Source: Alisma plantago-aquatica (Eukaryota > Streptophyta > Magnoliopsida > Alismatales > Alismataceae). Taken from it: 64,000 nucleotides of DNA. The DNA is taken from contig OY856411.1 in NCBI GenBank assembly GCA_963693085.1, positions 117,391,267-117,455,266 of the forward strand, read 5' to 3'. The translations under genes were made by a program, and so were the position numbers. Each line of letters begins with the position of its first letter. Positions within the stretch are counted from its first letter, which is position 1. Shown here one piece after another: positions 10,631-19,593 of the stretch. The notes under the pieces are model-generated. The model ran no database searches. It was not told the origin of the DNA and saw only the letters and a list, made by a program, of their open reading frames with translations.

Positions 10631-11542
10631 CTAAGTCCTAGTGCTCTTGGTTGCTTTCCTAAAAGGAAAACAAGTAGAATAATGACCAATTTCATTGCAA
10701 TAGTTGCATGTGCCCATAGTCTTGGAACTAGAGGATGTTCTGTGGAATATTGGAGGTCCTTTACCTTTGTTGTTCCTTTGACTACTATCATACCCCAAAC
10801 CATGTCTACCAATTTGTTTAGTAGTATGGTGTAGGATATCATTAAGATTCTTTTTACCAACTAAGAATCTTTGCAAAGAAGATATCAAATTATCATTATC
10901 AAGCATAAGAGAAGTAATAGCAGAAGACAAATGATTGATATTATCTCCAACATGCACAAAATAGATTTCTAAGCAAAGACTTTTAGTCAAATAAGAATCT
11001 CTATCAATATGAAGAGATGCAACATCATTCTCTCTATAAGAAAAGATAGTATGAGGGTCAAGAGCAATCACACTACTATTCAAGGAAGCAAGTTCATATA
11101 AAAGATAAGTAATCTTTGAAGGATAAACTTTATCTACACATCTTATTCCTTGCAAAGTAAGATGTTGACTCTCATAAGAACATTTAAGATCATAAGAAAC
11201 AATAGAGAGAGAAACAATAGTAGTAGCAAGCTCTATATATGAAACACTCATAGAAGGTTGAGAATCTAAAAACTTAATCTTATCAAGTAAGATAGAATTC
11301 ACAATTTTAAGAGTATTTAGTTGACTAAGATAAGCATTTGTTTGAATCTCAACACTTGAATTTACCTCATTTAAATCTTCAATCGAGCTTGTCATTAGGG
11401 CGCAATGGCATGTTCTATCTTCACATTCACTAGATCTTCCACTAGTGCTTTCATTTGTTGATGGAGCCTTTGTGATCCCTTTTTCTCTCTTCTTTCCTTC
11501 TATTGATCTCGTTGAAGGTTGTCCATATTCATAATCACCCAT
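10631..11542 (-). CDS. Gag C-terminal-half protein, longest open copy (303 aa)
   Basis: This is the least damaged gag. The ATG at 11540-11542 lies about 38 nt inside the primer site and codon 7 is open. Residues 1-45 are basic and Ser-rich; CHCALMTSSIEDLNEVNSS (45-63) matches the CLMA...EV-S stretch of copia Gag spacers. Residues 65-235 look helical and may be coiled coil. GLGYD is at 248-252. A zinc knuckle begins at C279 (C282, H287); the last Cys of CX2CX4HX4C is F292, although C291 is adjacent. The frame ends at RT because a TGG codon became TAG, about 13 residues short of sisters. The UBN2-like N-terminal half of Gag and all of pol are missing. Expression and function are unknown. Confidence 0.7.
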   Translation of the reverse strand: MGDYEYGQPSTRSIEGKKREKGITKAPSTNESTSGRSSECEDRTCHCALMTSSIEDLNEVNSSVEIQTNAYLSQLNTLKIVNSILLDKIKFLDSQPSMSVSYIELATTIVSLSIVSYDLKCSYESQHLTLQGIRCVDKVYPSKITYLLYELASLNSSVIALDPHTIFSYRENDVASLHIDRDSYLTKSLCLEIYFVHVGDNINHLSSAITSLMLDNDNLISSLQRFLVGKKNLNDILHHTTKQIGRHGLGYDSSQRNNKGKGPPIFHRTSSSSKTMGTCNYCNEIGHYSTCFPFRKATKSTRT

Positions 11543-11593
11543 ATTCTCCTACTTGTGGAAGTATGGTTGGAAAAGACCCGCTCTAATACCAAT

Positions 11594-13178
11594 TGTTGGA
11601 TCCTAGATGGGTGATTGGATTCTCTAGAGGGGGGGTTGAATAGAGCTGAAAGCACTTATACAAAATTCAATAAACCTTCAAGATATATGACAAGATAAGG
11701 TTTCTAAATAGGTAATTTGAGTGCAACTAAAACATACATAGCAAGGATGAGAGAGATTGAACATACACCAAGAGACAAGCTATTTAGAGTGGTTCCACAC
11801 TTCAAACTAGAAGTGTGTCAGTCCACTTACCTAGAGAGGTCAACCTCTAGGATTTTCAAGCCATTGCATTCTTATATTCATTCATAAGACTTACAAAACA
11901 TGACCACACAAAGGACTTACCTATCCAATACAAAGAGTCTTCAACCTTCCCAAGGACTTACCCACTTTGCAATGAGTCTTCGACCTTCACCAAGGACTTA
12001 CCCACTCTTACACAAGTCTTCAGCCTTGCAGGAATTACCCACTCTTCTTGGATCATCAGCCTTTGACTTCACGTTCACTCGGAGTAGCTTCCACCAAGGA
12101 CTTACCCACTTGAGCAAGGAGTCTTCTGCCTTCACCAAGGGCTTACCCACTCTAGCTCCAAGTCTTCAACCTTGATCTTCACCAAGGAATGCCTTCCCTT
12201 GTTCTTCTTCACCTCTCTTAGCAAAGAGAGAGAACCTTCATCTTCATGGTTGAAATGAGAGATGGGGAGGTGGTGGAAGTGAGAGCCTCACAAGATATAC
12301 ATGTAGGACTAGCTCTCTTACAGATTTCCTACTCACTCTAATGGATGTAGCAAGTGATTAAGCTTAGAGAGAGAGAGAGAGGAGGCTGTAGGAAGCACTC
12401 AACTATAGAATAGGAACCTCACATAGAGTTTGCATTGAATGCCCAACCATGGAATGAAGCCCAAGGGGTCCCATTTATAGCTAGGGATGCCTCTTAGCCT
12501 TTCAGAACACTTGAGAATGAAAACTAGTCATTTTGTGGCTTGCAACAGATCTATTTTCACTTGTTGCAACTCCACAACGGCTAGAACCACTTTTCTGCAC
12601 TTTTTCGTACAGTGCAATCGGTCGAGTTTTAATACAGGTAACTCGACCGATCCAGTAAAAGGCAAAACTGATATTTAAATGATTGGTCGAGTTTGTCCTG
12701 GGGAAACTCGATCGACCATTTAAAATCAAAAAGGTCTCTTACTCGATTAGTCGAGTTCTGTGAAAACACAACTCGACCAATGCAATCTCTAGAAAATCGA
12801 CCAAGAACGATCGGTCGAGTTTTAAGGATTGGAAACTCGACCGACCAAGTTTCTATGATCAATTTTCTGAATTGCATCAAAAGTGATTAAAACATTTGAT
12901 CTTAAATCTCCTGATTTTTTCTAAGCTTAATTACAAGTCATACAATCATTACAAGTGATTTACAACACGATTCTAATGGATTTACATCATAGTACAAAAA
13001 CGTGCACTTGTATGACTTTGACTTGTCTTTTCTTCAACTTAGGATGCACAAGTTAGGGCATTTGGAGTGTGTCTATACCTAATCTGAAATCATTCAAGTA
13101 GGGGTATTATACACCAATATGCAGAATGGTTAGTCATAATCAAAACAAGGGTTTAGTCAATTTAGACGTGAGTCAACA
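11594..13178 (-). mobile_element. LTR4 (1585 bp, shortened U3 end)
   Basis: TGTTGGATCC starts the plus strand. At the other end, the segment between the two GAGTCAACATT direct repeats has been lost (28 bp), so the LTR ends GACGTGAGTCAACA. The TATA box is at 12473-12479 and the inverted repeats at 12617-12844. Hairpin 3 arms are decayed (ATTAGTCGAGTT with AACTCGACCAAT). The GA-run near 12368 is longer than in LTR3. Confidence 0.88.
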
Positions 13179-16104
13179 TTCTCCCCCTTTTTGAAGATGA
13201 CAAACCATTCCATAAATGTATTGAAAGCTTTTAAGTAAAATCATACCTTCGGAGAAACCTAGGGGTTTCAATAGGATTGAGCTCATATGCTCCCCCTTAA
13301 TTGATGCACATGGAGTTCTCATACTCCCCCTCAATTGATGTTATTTCTCATGCATGGTTAGCTTTCATAACATTTATAGAATACTATGTCTTCTACTCAT
13401 ATATGTTCTACACATATATGTCTTCTCCCCTTTACCTTCTCCCTCTTACATGGACATACTTCTTCTCTTCATGTAAGACATGCATTCTCCCTATTTTGTC
13501 AAAAGAATACATACCTTTCTCTGCCTTTATCATTTCAAAAAGGTGGGGGTATGAAGAAATAAGAAACACCACTTGTTAAAGGAAAGGAGATAACAAAAAA
13601 TTATATAAGGAGAGTAGAAGAGCACATATAGAGGCTTGTCCAAGCATAGAAAAAAAGCAAGTTAAAGCATGTACTTGAATAACCCTAAAATGCAAGATAA
13701 AGTGCTGTAGAAAAATAATAAATCGCAATTTTAACCCTCAAGATGACGGAATTTGACCAAAAACCATCATGGCTCATGGGGAAGCACTGAGCCTTGCTTA
13801 GAAGGTTGTTTCTACATTAAAAAACACTACTTTTGCAGCAAAAACTGAAATCGGAGCAAGATCTGCACAAAATCCAAAAATACTCCAATTTCTACATACA
13901 ATGTAGCTCTATGAGCCCATCATCACAATTGTTATGCAATCAACTCAAGATAGTAGATATGCAATTCAAGGAACAAGCTTGAGCAAGTATGAGACAAGAT
14001 ACAAGCAAATCATTTAGTAGAATACCACTTGATGAGCAAAGATAGCAATTATAAATAGGGCTAGAACTACATGTATATGAACTACTAGTAGTTGTTATCA
14101 CAAGTTAGGACTACTAGTAGGATCTAGATCATAGCAAGAGATACCAAAAGATACACAAGATAAAGCAAGCTATGGGTAGATGTTGATATATATCCAAACA
14201 AAGAGACAAGCAATTTTAGAAGCATGAAAGCATATAACTTACTAACAAAAATGCATGAATACTAAAAGATGATTACCACTAAGAACAATACAAGATATAC
14301 ACCTAGATTGATGTAGAAAGTTCGAGTACAATAGAAGCAATTTTAGACACAACCAAGAGATCCAAAGAGATCAATCATCAAAACCTGCAAAACAACTCAA
14401 AGCAAGTAATTGCAAGATATATATATACCAATTTAGAGCAATTAGAGAGATAGAGTTGTAAACAAGATAGGCAATTTAAAGCATGGCAATATGCATATAT
14501 AAAGGTACCAAATGAGAGTGCCAAAGAATAAGGCTATTGGTTGAGAAAACCTATTTGAGAGGGAAATTCTCATTCAATAAGCCAAATGTATATTCTATGC
14601 ACAGTGCTATCGGTCGAGTTGTGTATTGGAAACTCGACCGACAACAGATGTTGGCAACACCCATGGTGCCCATCGGTCGAGTTTCAAATAGGACAAACTC
14701 GACCAACAAAGTTGCTGTAAAAAGGCACATATATTTCATACAAACATATTTAGAGGCATGTTAAAAATACAAACCACATCCAAACATGTGTAAGCAAGTT
14801 AGTAATGCACTATAAAAGCATTAGAAACAGTTTTTGAGCAAGAGTGTGAAGAGAAACACAAAATACTACTTTTGGCTCAAAAACCATATGTATTGTGCAC
14901 ACTTACTTGACAAAAATAAGTTAGAAATGGTTATAAGCAAGAATAACATTACCTTTGTGCTTACCATTTCTTTTCCACTTGTTTTCACCTCATACACATC
15001 TCACCTTACTTTTTTCATGTGGATTGACAAGTCAATTTGCAATTCAATGGCTCAAGTCAATCCATTTGCAAGTACCTACAAGAAGAAAGATGAAATGGTC
15101 CCCAATCATGCTTTTGGGTCCAGAGGAGTTAGCTTAGCAACCCAAGTCCTAGTGCTCTTGGGTGCTTTCCTAAAAGGACAACAAGTAGAATAATGGGCAA
15201 TTTCATTGCAACAGTTGCATGTGCCCATAGTCTTGGAACTAGAGGATTCTCCATTGAATATTGGAGGTCCTTTACCTTTGTTGTTCCTTTGTCTACTACC
15301 ATACCCCAAACCATGTCTACCAATTTGTTTAGTAGTATGGTGTAGGATATCATTAAGATTCTTTTTACCAACTAAGAATGTTTGCAAATAAGATCTCAAA
15401 TTATCATTATCAAGCATAAGAGAAGTAGTAGCGTAAGACAAATGATTGATATTATCTCCAGAATGCACAAAATATATTTCTAAGCAAAGACTTTTAGTCA
15501 AATAAGAATCTCTATCAATTTGAAGAGCAACAACATCATTCTCTCTATAAGAAATGATAGTGTGAGGGTCAAGAGCAATCACACTTCTATGCAAGGAAGC
15601 AAGTTCAAATACAAGACAAGTAATCTTTGAAGGATAAACTTTATCTACACATCTTATTCCTTTCAAAGTAAGCTCTTGACTCTCATAAGCACATTTAAGA
15701 TCATAAGAAATAATAGAGAGAGAAACAATAGTAGTAGCAAGATCTATATATGAAATACTCATAGAAGATTGAGATTCTAAAAACTTAATCTTATCAAGCA
15801 AGCTAGAATTCACAAATTTAAGAGCATTTAGTTGACTAAGATAGGCATTTGTTTGAATCTCAACACTTGAATTTACCTCATTTAAATCTTCAATTGAGCT
15901 TGTCATGAAGGCGCAATGGCATCTTCCATCTTCACATTCACTAGATTTTCCACTAGTGCTTTCATTTGTTGATGGAGCCTTTGTGATCCCTTTTTCTCTC
16001 TTCTTTCCTTCTATTGCTCTCTTTGAAGGTTGTCAATCTTCATAATCACCCATATTCTCCTACTTGTGGAAGTATGCTTGGAGAAGACCCTCTCTGATAC
16101 CAAT
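13179..16104 (-). mobile_element. Internal domain I4, full length
   Basis: The polypurine tract is at 13179-13192, inverted repeats 5-6 at 14610-14706, gag at 15106-16053 and the primer site at 16091-16102 (first base changed). A short stretch near 14285 (CTCAAGGTTGTATC in sisters) is missing. Hairpin 5 has a shorter loop (GTGTATTGG) than sisters. Confidence 0.85.
15106..15906 (-). CDS. Gag C-terminal-half fragment, open 266-aa frame (copy I4)
   Basis: The frame is open from ATG MTSSIEDLNEVNSS at 15906 to a TAG/TGA-type stop at 15106. It includes the helical spacer, GLGYGSRQRNNKGKGPP and the knuckle CNCCNEIAHYSTCC, in which all CCHC ligands are kept. The original upstream start at 16051-16053 (MGDYED) is cut at codon 7 by TGA (16033-16035), so translation would need the internal ATG. 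No pol follows. It is otherwise like copy I3. Confidence 0.62.
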   Translation of the reverse strand: MTSSIEDLNEVNSSVEIQTNAYLSQLNALKFVNSSLLDKIKFLESQSSMSISYIDLATTIVSLSIISYDLKCAYESQELTLKGIRCVDKVYPSKITCLVFELASLHRSVIALDPHTIISYRENDVVALQIDRDSYLTKSLCLEIYFVHSGDNINHLSYATTSLMLDNDNLRSYLQTFLVGKKNLNDILHHTTKQIGRHGLGYGSRQRNNKGKGPPIFNGESSSSKTMGTCNCCNEIAHYSTCCPFRKAPKSTRTWVAKLTPLDPKA

Positions 16105-17710
16105 TTTTGGATCCTAGATGGGTGATTGGATGCTCTAGAGGGAGGGTGAATATAGCTAAAAGCACTTACAAAAAATTAATTAAACCTTCAAGATATATGA
16201 CAAGATAAGGTTTCTAAATAGGTAATTTGAGTGCGACTAAAACATACATAGAAAGGATGAGAGAGATTGAACATACACCAAGAGAAAAGCTATTTAGAGT
16301 GGTTCCACACTTCAAACTAGAAGTGTGTCAGTCCACTTACCTAGAGAGGTCAACCTCTAGTATTTGCAAGCCATTGCATTCTTATATTCATTCATAAGAC
16401 TTACAACACATGACCAAACAAAGGACTTACCTATCCAATACAAAGAGTCTTCAACCTTACCAAGGACATACCTACTATGCAATGAGTCTTCGGCCTTCAC
16501 CAAGGACTTACCCACTCTTGCACAAGTCTTTAGCCTTGCAGGAACTACCCACTCTTCTTGGATCTTCAGCCTTTGACTTCACCTTCACTCGGAGAAGCTT
16601 CCACCAAGGACTTACCCACTTGAGAAAGGAGTCTTCTGCCTTCACCAAGGGCTTACCCACTCTAGCTCCAAGTCTTCAGCCTTGATCTTCACCAAGGGAT
16701 GCCTTCCCTTGTTCTTCTTCACCTCTCTTAGCTAAGAGCAAGAACCTTCATCTTCATGGTTGAAATGAGAGATGGGGAGGTGGTGGAAGTGAGAGCCTCA
16801 CAAGATATACATGTAGGACTAGCTCTCTTACAGATTTCCTACTCACTCTAATGGATGTACCAAGTGATTAAGCTTAGAGAGAGATAGGAGGCTGTAGGAA
16901 GCACTCAACTATAGCATAGGAACCTCACATAGAGTTTACATTGAATGCTCAACCTTGGAATGAAGCCCAAGGGGTCCTATTTATAGCTGGGGATGCCTCT
17001 TAGCCTTTGGGAATAATTGAGAATGAAAACTAGCCGTTTTATGGCTTGCAACGGATCTGTTTTCACTTTTTGCATCTCCACAACGGCTAGAACCACTTTT
17101 CTGCACTTTTCCATATAGTGCAATCGGTCGAGTTTTAATATAGGTAACTTGACCGATCCAGTAAAAGACAAAACCGATATTTAAATGATCGGTCGAGTTT
17201 GTCCTGCGGAAACTCGACTGACCATTTAAAATCAAAATGGTCTCTTACTCGATCGGTCGAGTTCTGTGAAAACACAACTCGACCGATGCAATCTCCAATA
17301 AATTGACCAAGAACGATCGGTTGAGTTTTAAGGCTTGGAAACTCGACCGACCAAGTTGATGTGATCAATTTTCTAAATTGCATCAAAAGTGATTAAAACA
17401 TTTGATCTAATTGCTCCTGATTTTTTCCAAGCTTAATTACAAGTCATACAATCATTACAAATGATTTACAACACGATTCTAATGGATTTACATCACATTA
17501 CAAAAACGTGCACTTGTATGACTTTGACTTGTCTTTTCTCCAACTTAGGATGCGCAAGTTAGGGCATTTGGAGTGGGTCTATACCTAATCTGAAATCACT
17601 CAAGTAGAGGCATTAGACACCAATATGCGGAATGGTTAGTCATCATCAAAACAAGGGTTTAGTCAATTTAGACGTGAGTCAACATTGACCTAATTGACCT
17701 TGAGTCAACA
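16105..17710 (-). mobile_element. LTR5 (1606 bp)
   Basis: The terminal plus-strand bases are TTTTGGATCC, a G-to-T change at the second base of the canonical TG. It ends GAGTCAACA. The TATA box is at 16979-16985 (minus TATAAATA) and the inverted repeats at 17123-17350. The next internal domain carries the foreign insertion. Confidence 0.88.
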
Positions 17711-18296
17711 TTCTCCCCCTTTTTGAAGATGACAAAGCATTCCATAAATGTATTGAAAGCTTTCAAGTAAAATCATAGCTTCGGAGAAACCTAGGGGTTT
17801 CAATAGGATTGAGCTCATATGCTCCCCCTCAATTGATGCACATGGAGTTCTCATACTCCCCCTCAATTTATGCTATTTCTCCTGCATGGTTAGCTTTCAT
17901 AACATTTATAGAATACTATGTCTTCTACTCATATATGTTCTACATTTATATGTCTTCTCCCCTTTACCTTCTCCCTCTTACATGGACATACTTCTTCTCT
18001 TCATGTAAGTCATACCTTCTCCCTATTTTTCAAAAGAAGACATACCTTTTATGAATCCTCCAGATTCATCCTCTCAGTCGCAAATTCTTGGATTTTTGTG
18101 CCTCATATCGACTAGATTACCCTTTTTTAGTCTAATTTATGTATCCATTCAGTTTCGTGTAAATAGTGTATTACTAGCTCAAATTACCCTAGTTTCCAGT
18201 TTATTTGATCTCATTTTCCCCTAGTCACGTTATCTCTCTTCTGCAGATCATCCTCAACAATCACTAATGGTCATGACCCCTACAACATTGACTCTA

Positions 18297-18530
18297 ACAG
18301 TCTCAAGACAGTTTGAACCCATTCGGTCTCAAGACCGTTTGAGCCCATTCGGTCTCAAGACTGTTTGAGCCCATTCGGTCTCAAGACCGTTTGTGCCCAT
18401 TCAGTTTCAAGACCGTTTGAGCCCATTCAGTATCAAGACCATTTGTGCCCATTCGGTCTCAAGACCGTTTAAGCCCATTCGGTCTCAAGACCATTTGAGC
18501 CCATTCAGTCTCAAGACCGTTTGAGCTAGC
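18297..18530. repeat. 26-bp minisatellite, about nine copies
   Basis: The unit is CCCATTCGGTCTCAAGACCG followed by TTTGAG, repeated head to tail with point variants. Each unit contains CGGTC-TCAA-GACCG, a 5-bp inverted repeat with a 4-nt loop. It lies inside the inserted LTR, upstream of its TATA box. Confidence 0.85.
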
Positions 18531-18589
18531 AAAGACCATTTGAACTCTAACTCAATCATGTGCAACAACAAATCAAGACCATGAAGTAG

Positions 18590-18920
18590 AACAATCACCA
18601 CGACCGTGCTGGTCATGCCATGATCATGGCACATCGCCAACCGTGCCAAGTCCCCACCCGCCACGACCATGCTGATCATGCCACGACCATGGCACAACGT
18701 CACCTGAGCCAAGACTTCTCACTCGCCACGCCCGTGCAAGGCGGCATGACCGTGGGGCTGTAGCCTCACCACGACCTTGGTGCCATGCCACGACTGTGGC
18801 GCATCACCAACAGAGGCCAAGTTCTCACCCGCCACACCCATGCAAGGCAGCACGGCCGTGGGACGACAGCATCACCACGACCATGGTGCCTCAACACGTC
18901 TGTGGCGCGTCGTCCCCTAC
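18590..18920. repeat. GC-rich degenerate repeats (CCACGACC.TGGTGCC motifs)
   Basis: Three or so imperfect copies of a unit of about 115-125 bp contain CCACGACCATG, CATGCCACGACCATGG and CACCCGCCACGCCCGTGCAAGG. The stretch is clearly richer in G+C than the surrounding array. Short open frames crossing it (for example 18777-19157) look like by-products of the repeat; no protein family is recognised. Confidence 0.6.
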
Positions 18921-19069
18921 CTCCCAACGCTGCTGACCTGCTGGTTCAAGCCTCCATCACCTTACCTGCTGTTGCAGCACCACCGCACCTGCTACCTTCA
19001 TCCACGCCGCCACCATGGAAGGGCCGCAAGACCAATGGAAGCGTGGATCGCCAAGCTTAAAGAAGAGAC

Positions 19070-19550
19070 GGTTGTTTGCCAGACCGTATGGCCTAGGATT
19101 CAAGGTCATTTAGACGTGATCCGGAAGACTGAATCGGTCGAGCAAAGGAAACCATAGAGACCGTTTGGTCACTGAACGCATGAGACCGTTTGAGTTGATG
19201 ACTATCAAGATCGTTTGGAGGATTGTAGTGAGATCGATTGGACAAAATACTAGAAAACCATTTGTTGGGTCGTGTAGAGCAGCAAACCGAATGAAGCAGA
19301 GACCGTTTGGCTAAAACAACAAACCGTTTGCCAAAGTCAAATGTGAAGACCGTTTGATGATTAAACGGTTTGCAAACCGTTTGCTGCTGCCAATTATTGA
19401 AGACTATTTGCTCTATGCACATGAAACCGTTTTCTCTCAAATGGTTTACAGACCGTTTGGGCAATCAGGAGCAAACTGAATGAGTAGATCGTTTGGTCAA
19501 ACTTTACAAGACTGTTTGAGAAAAAATATCCCCCAAACTGTTTGGACTGA
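19070..19550. repeat. Dispersed GACCGTTTG motif cluster before a TATA box
   Basis: More than a dozen exact or near copies of GACCGTTTG or AACCGTTTG occur in about 480 bp at irregular spacing. One stretch pairs with itself (AAACGGTTTGCAAACCGTTT near 19363-19382). The cluster ends about 40 bp before the TATA box. The motif is shared with the 26-bp minisatellite. Confidence 0.7.
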
Positions 19551-19585
19551 AAACACACCAAAAATGTGAAGGGAAGTCCTGTGCC

Positions 19586-19593
19586 TATAAATA
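19586..19593 (+). promoter_or_regulatory. TATA box of the inserted LTR
   Basis: TATAAATA in the context GTGCCTATAAATAGGACC, a typical plant LTR or Pol II core promoter. Roughly 1.5 kb lies before it and 1.4 kb after it within the insert. Confidence 0.65.

Larger units (their letters stand above)
8651..11593 (-). mobile_element. Internal domain I3, full length (reference copy)
   Basis: The order on the plus strand is polypurine tract (8651-8664), further purine tracts on the minus strand near 8763, 8797 and 8991, about 1.1 kb of non-coding sequence with no recognisable domain, inverted repeats 5-6 (10097-10195), a short spacer, gag (10631-11542) and the primer site (11580-11591). There is no trace of protease, integrase, reverse transcriptase or RNase H. 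Sister domains follow this plan closely. Confidence 0.87.

Noticed and set aside
10618..10860. 80-aa frame with a hydrophobic end (VKRILMISYTILLNK...), open in about 11 units, overlapping the end of gag
   Set aside because: It is a shifted frame of gag on the same strand, starts with TTG and has no ATG near its start. The hydrophobic stretch comes from reading the knuckle region out of frame.
12629..12880. Minus and plus frames of 60-85 aa across the U3 hairpins (QFRKLI...SVEF, SWGNSTDHLK...)
   Set aside because: They are translations of the repeated hairpin arms (repeated RSVEF/LDRS/NSTD words) and lie in non-coding U3 upstream of the TATA box.
18777..19157. Possible 126-aa protein in the inserted LTR
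   Set aside because: It lies over GC-rich degenerate repeats, resembles no known family, has overlapping alternative frames and lies within a putative U3.
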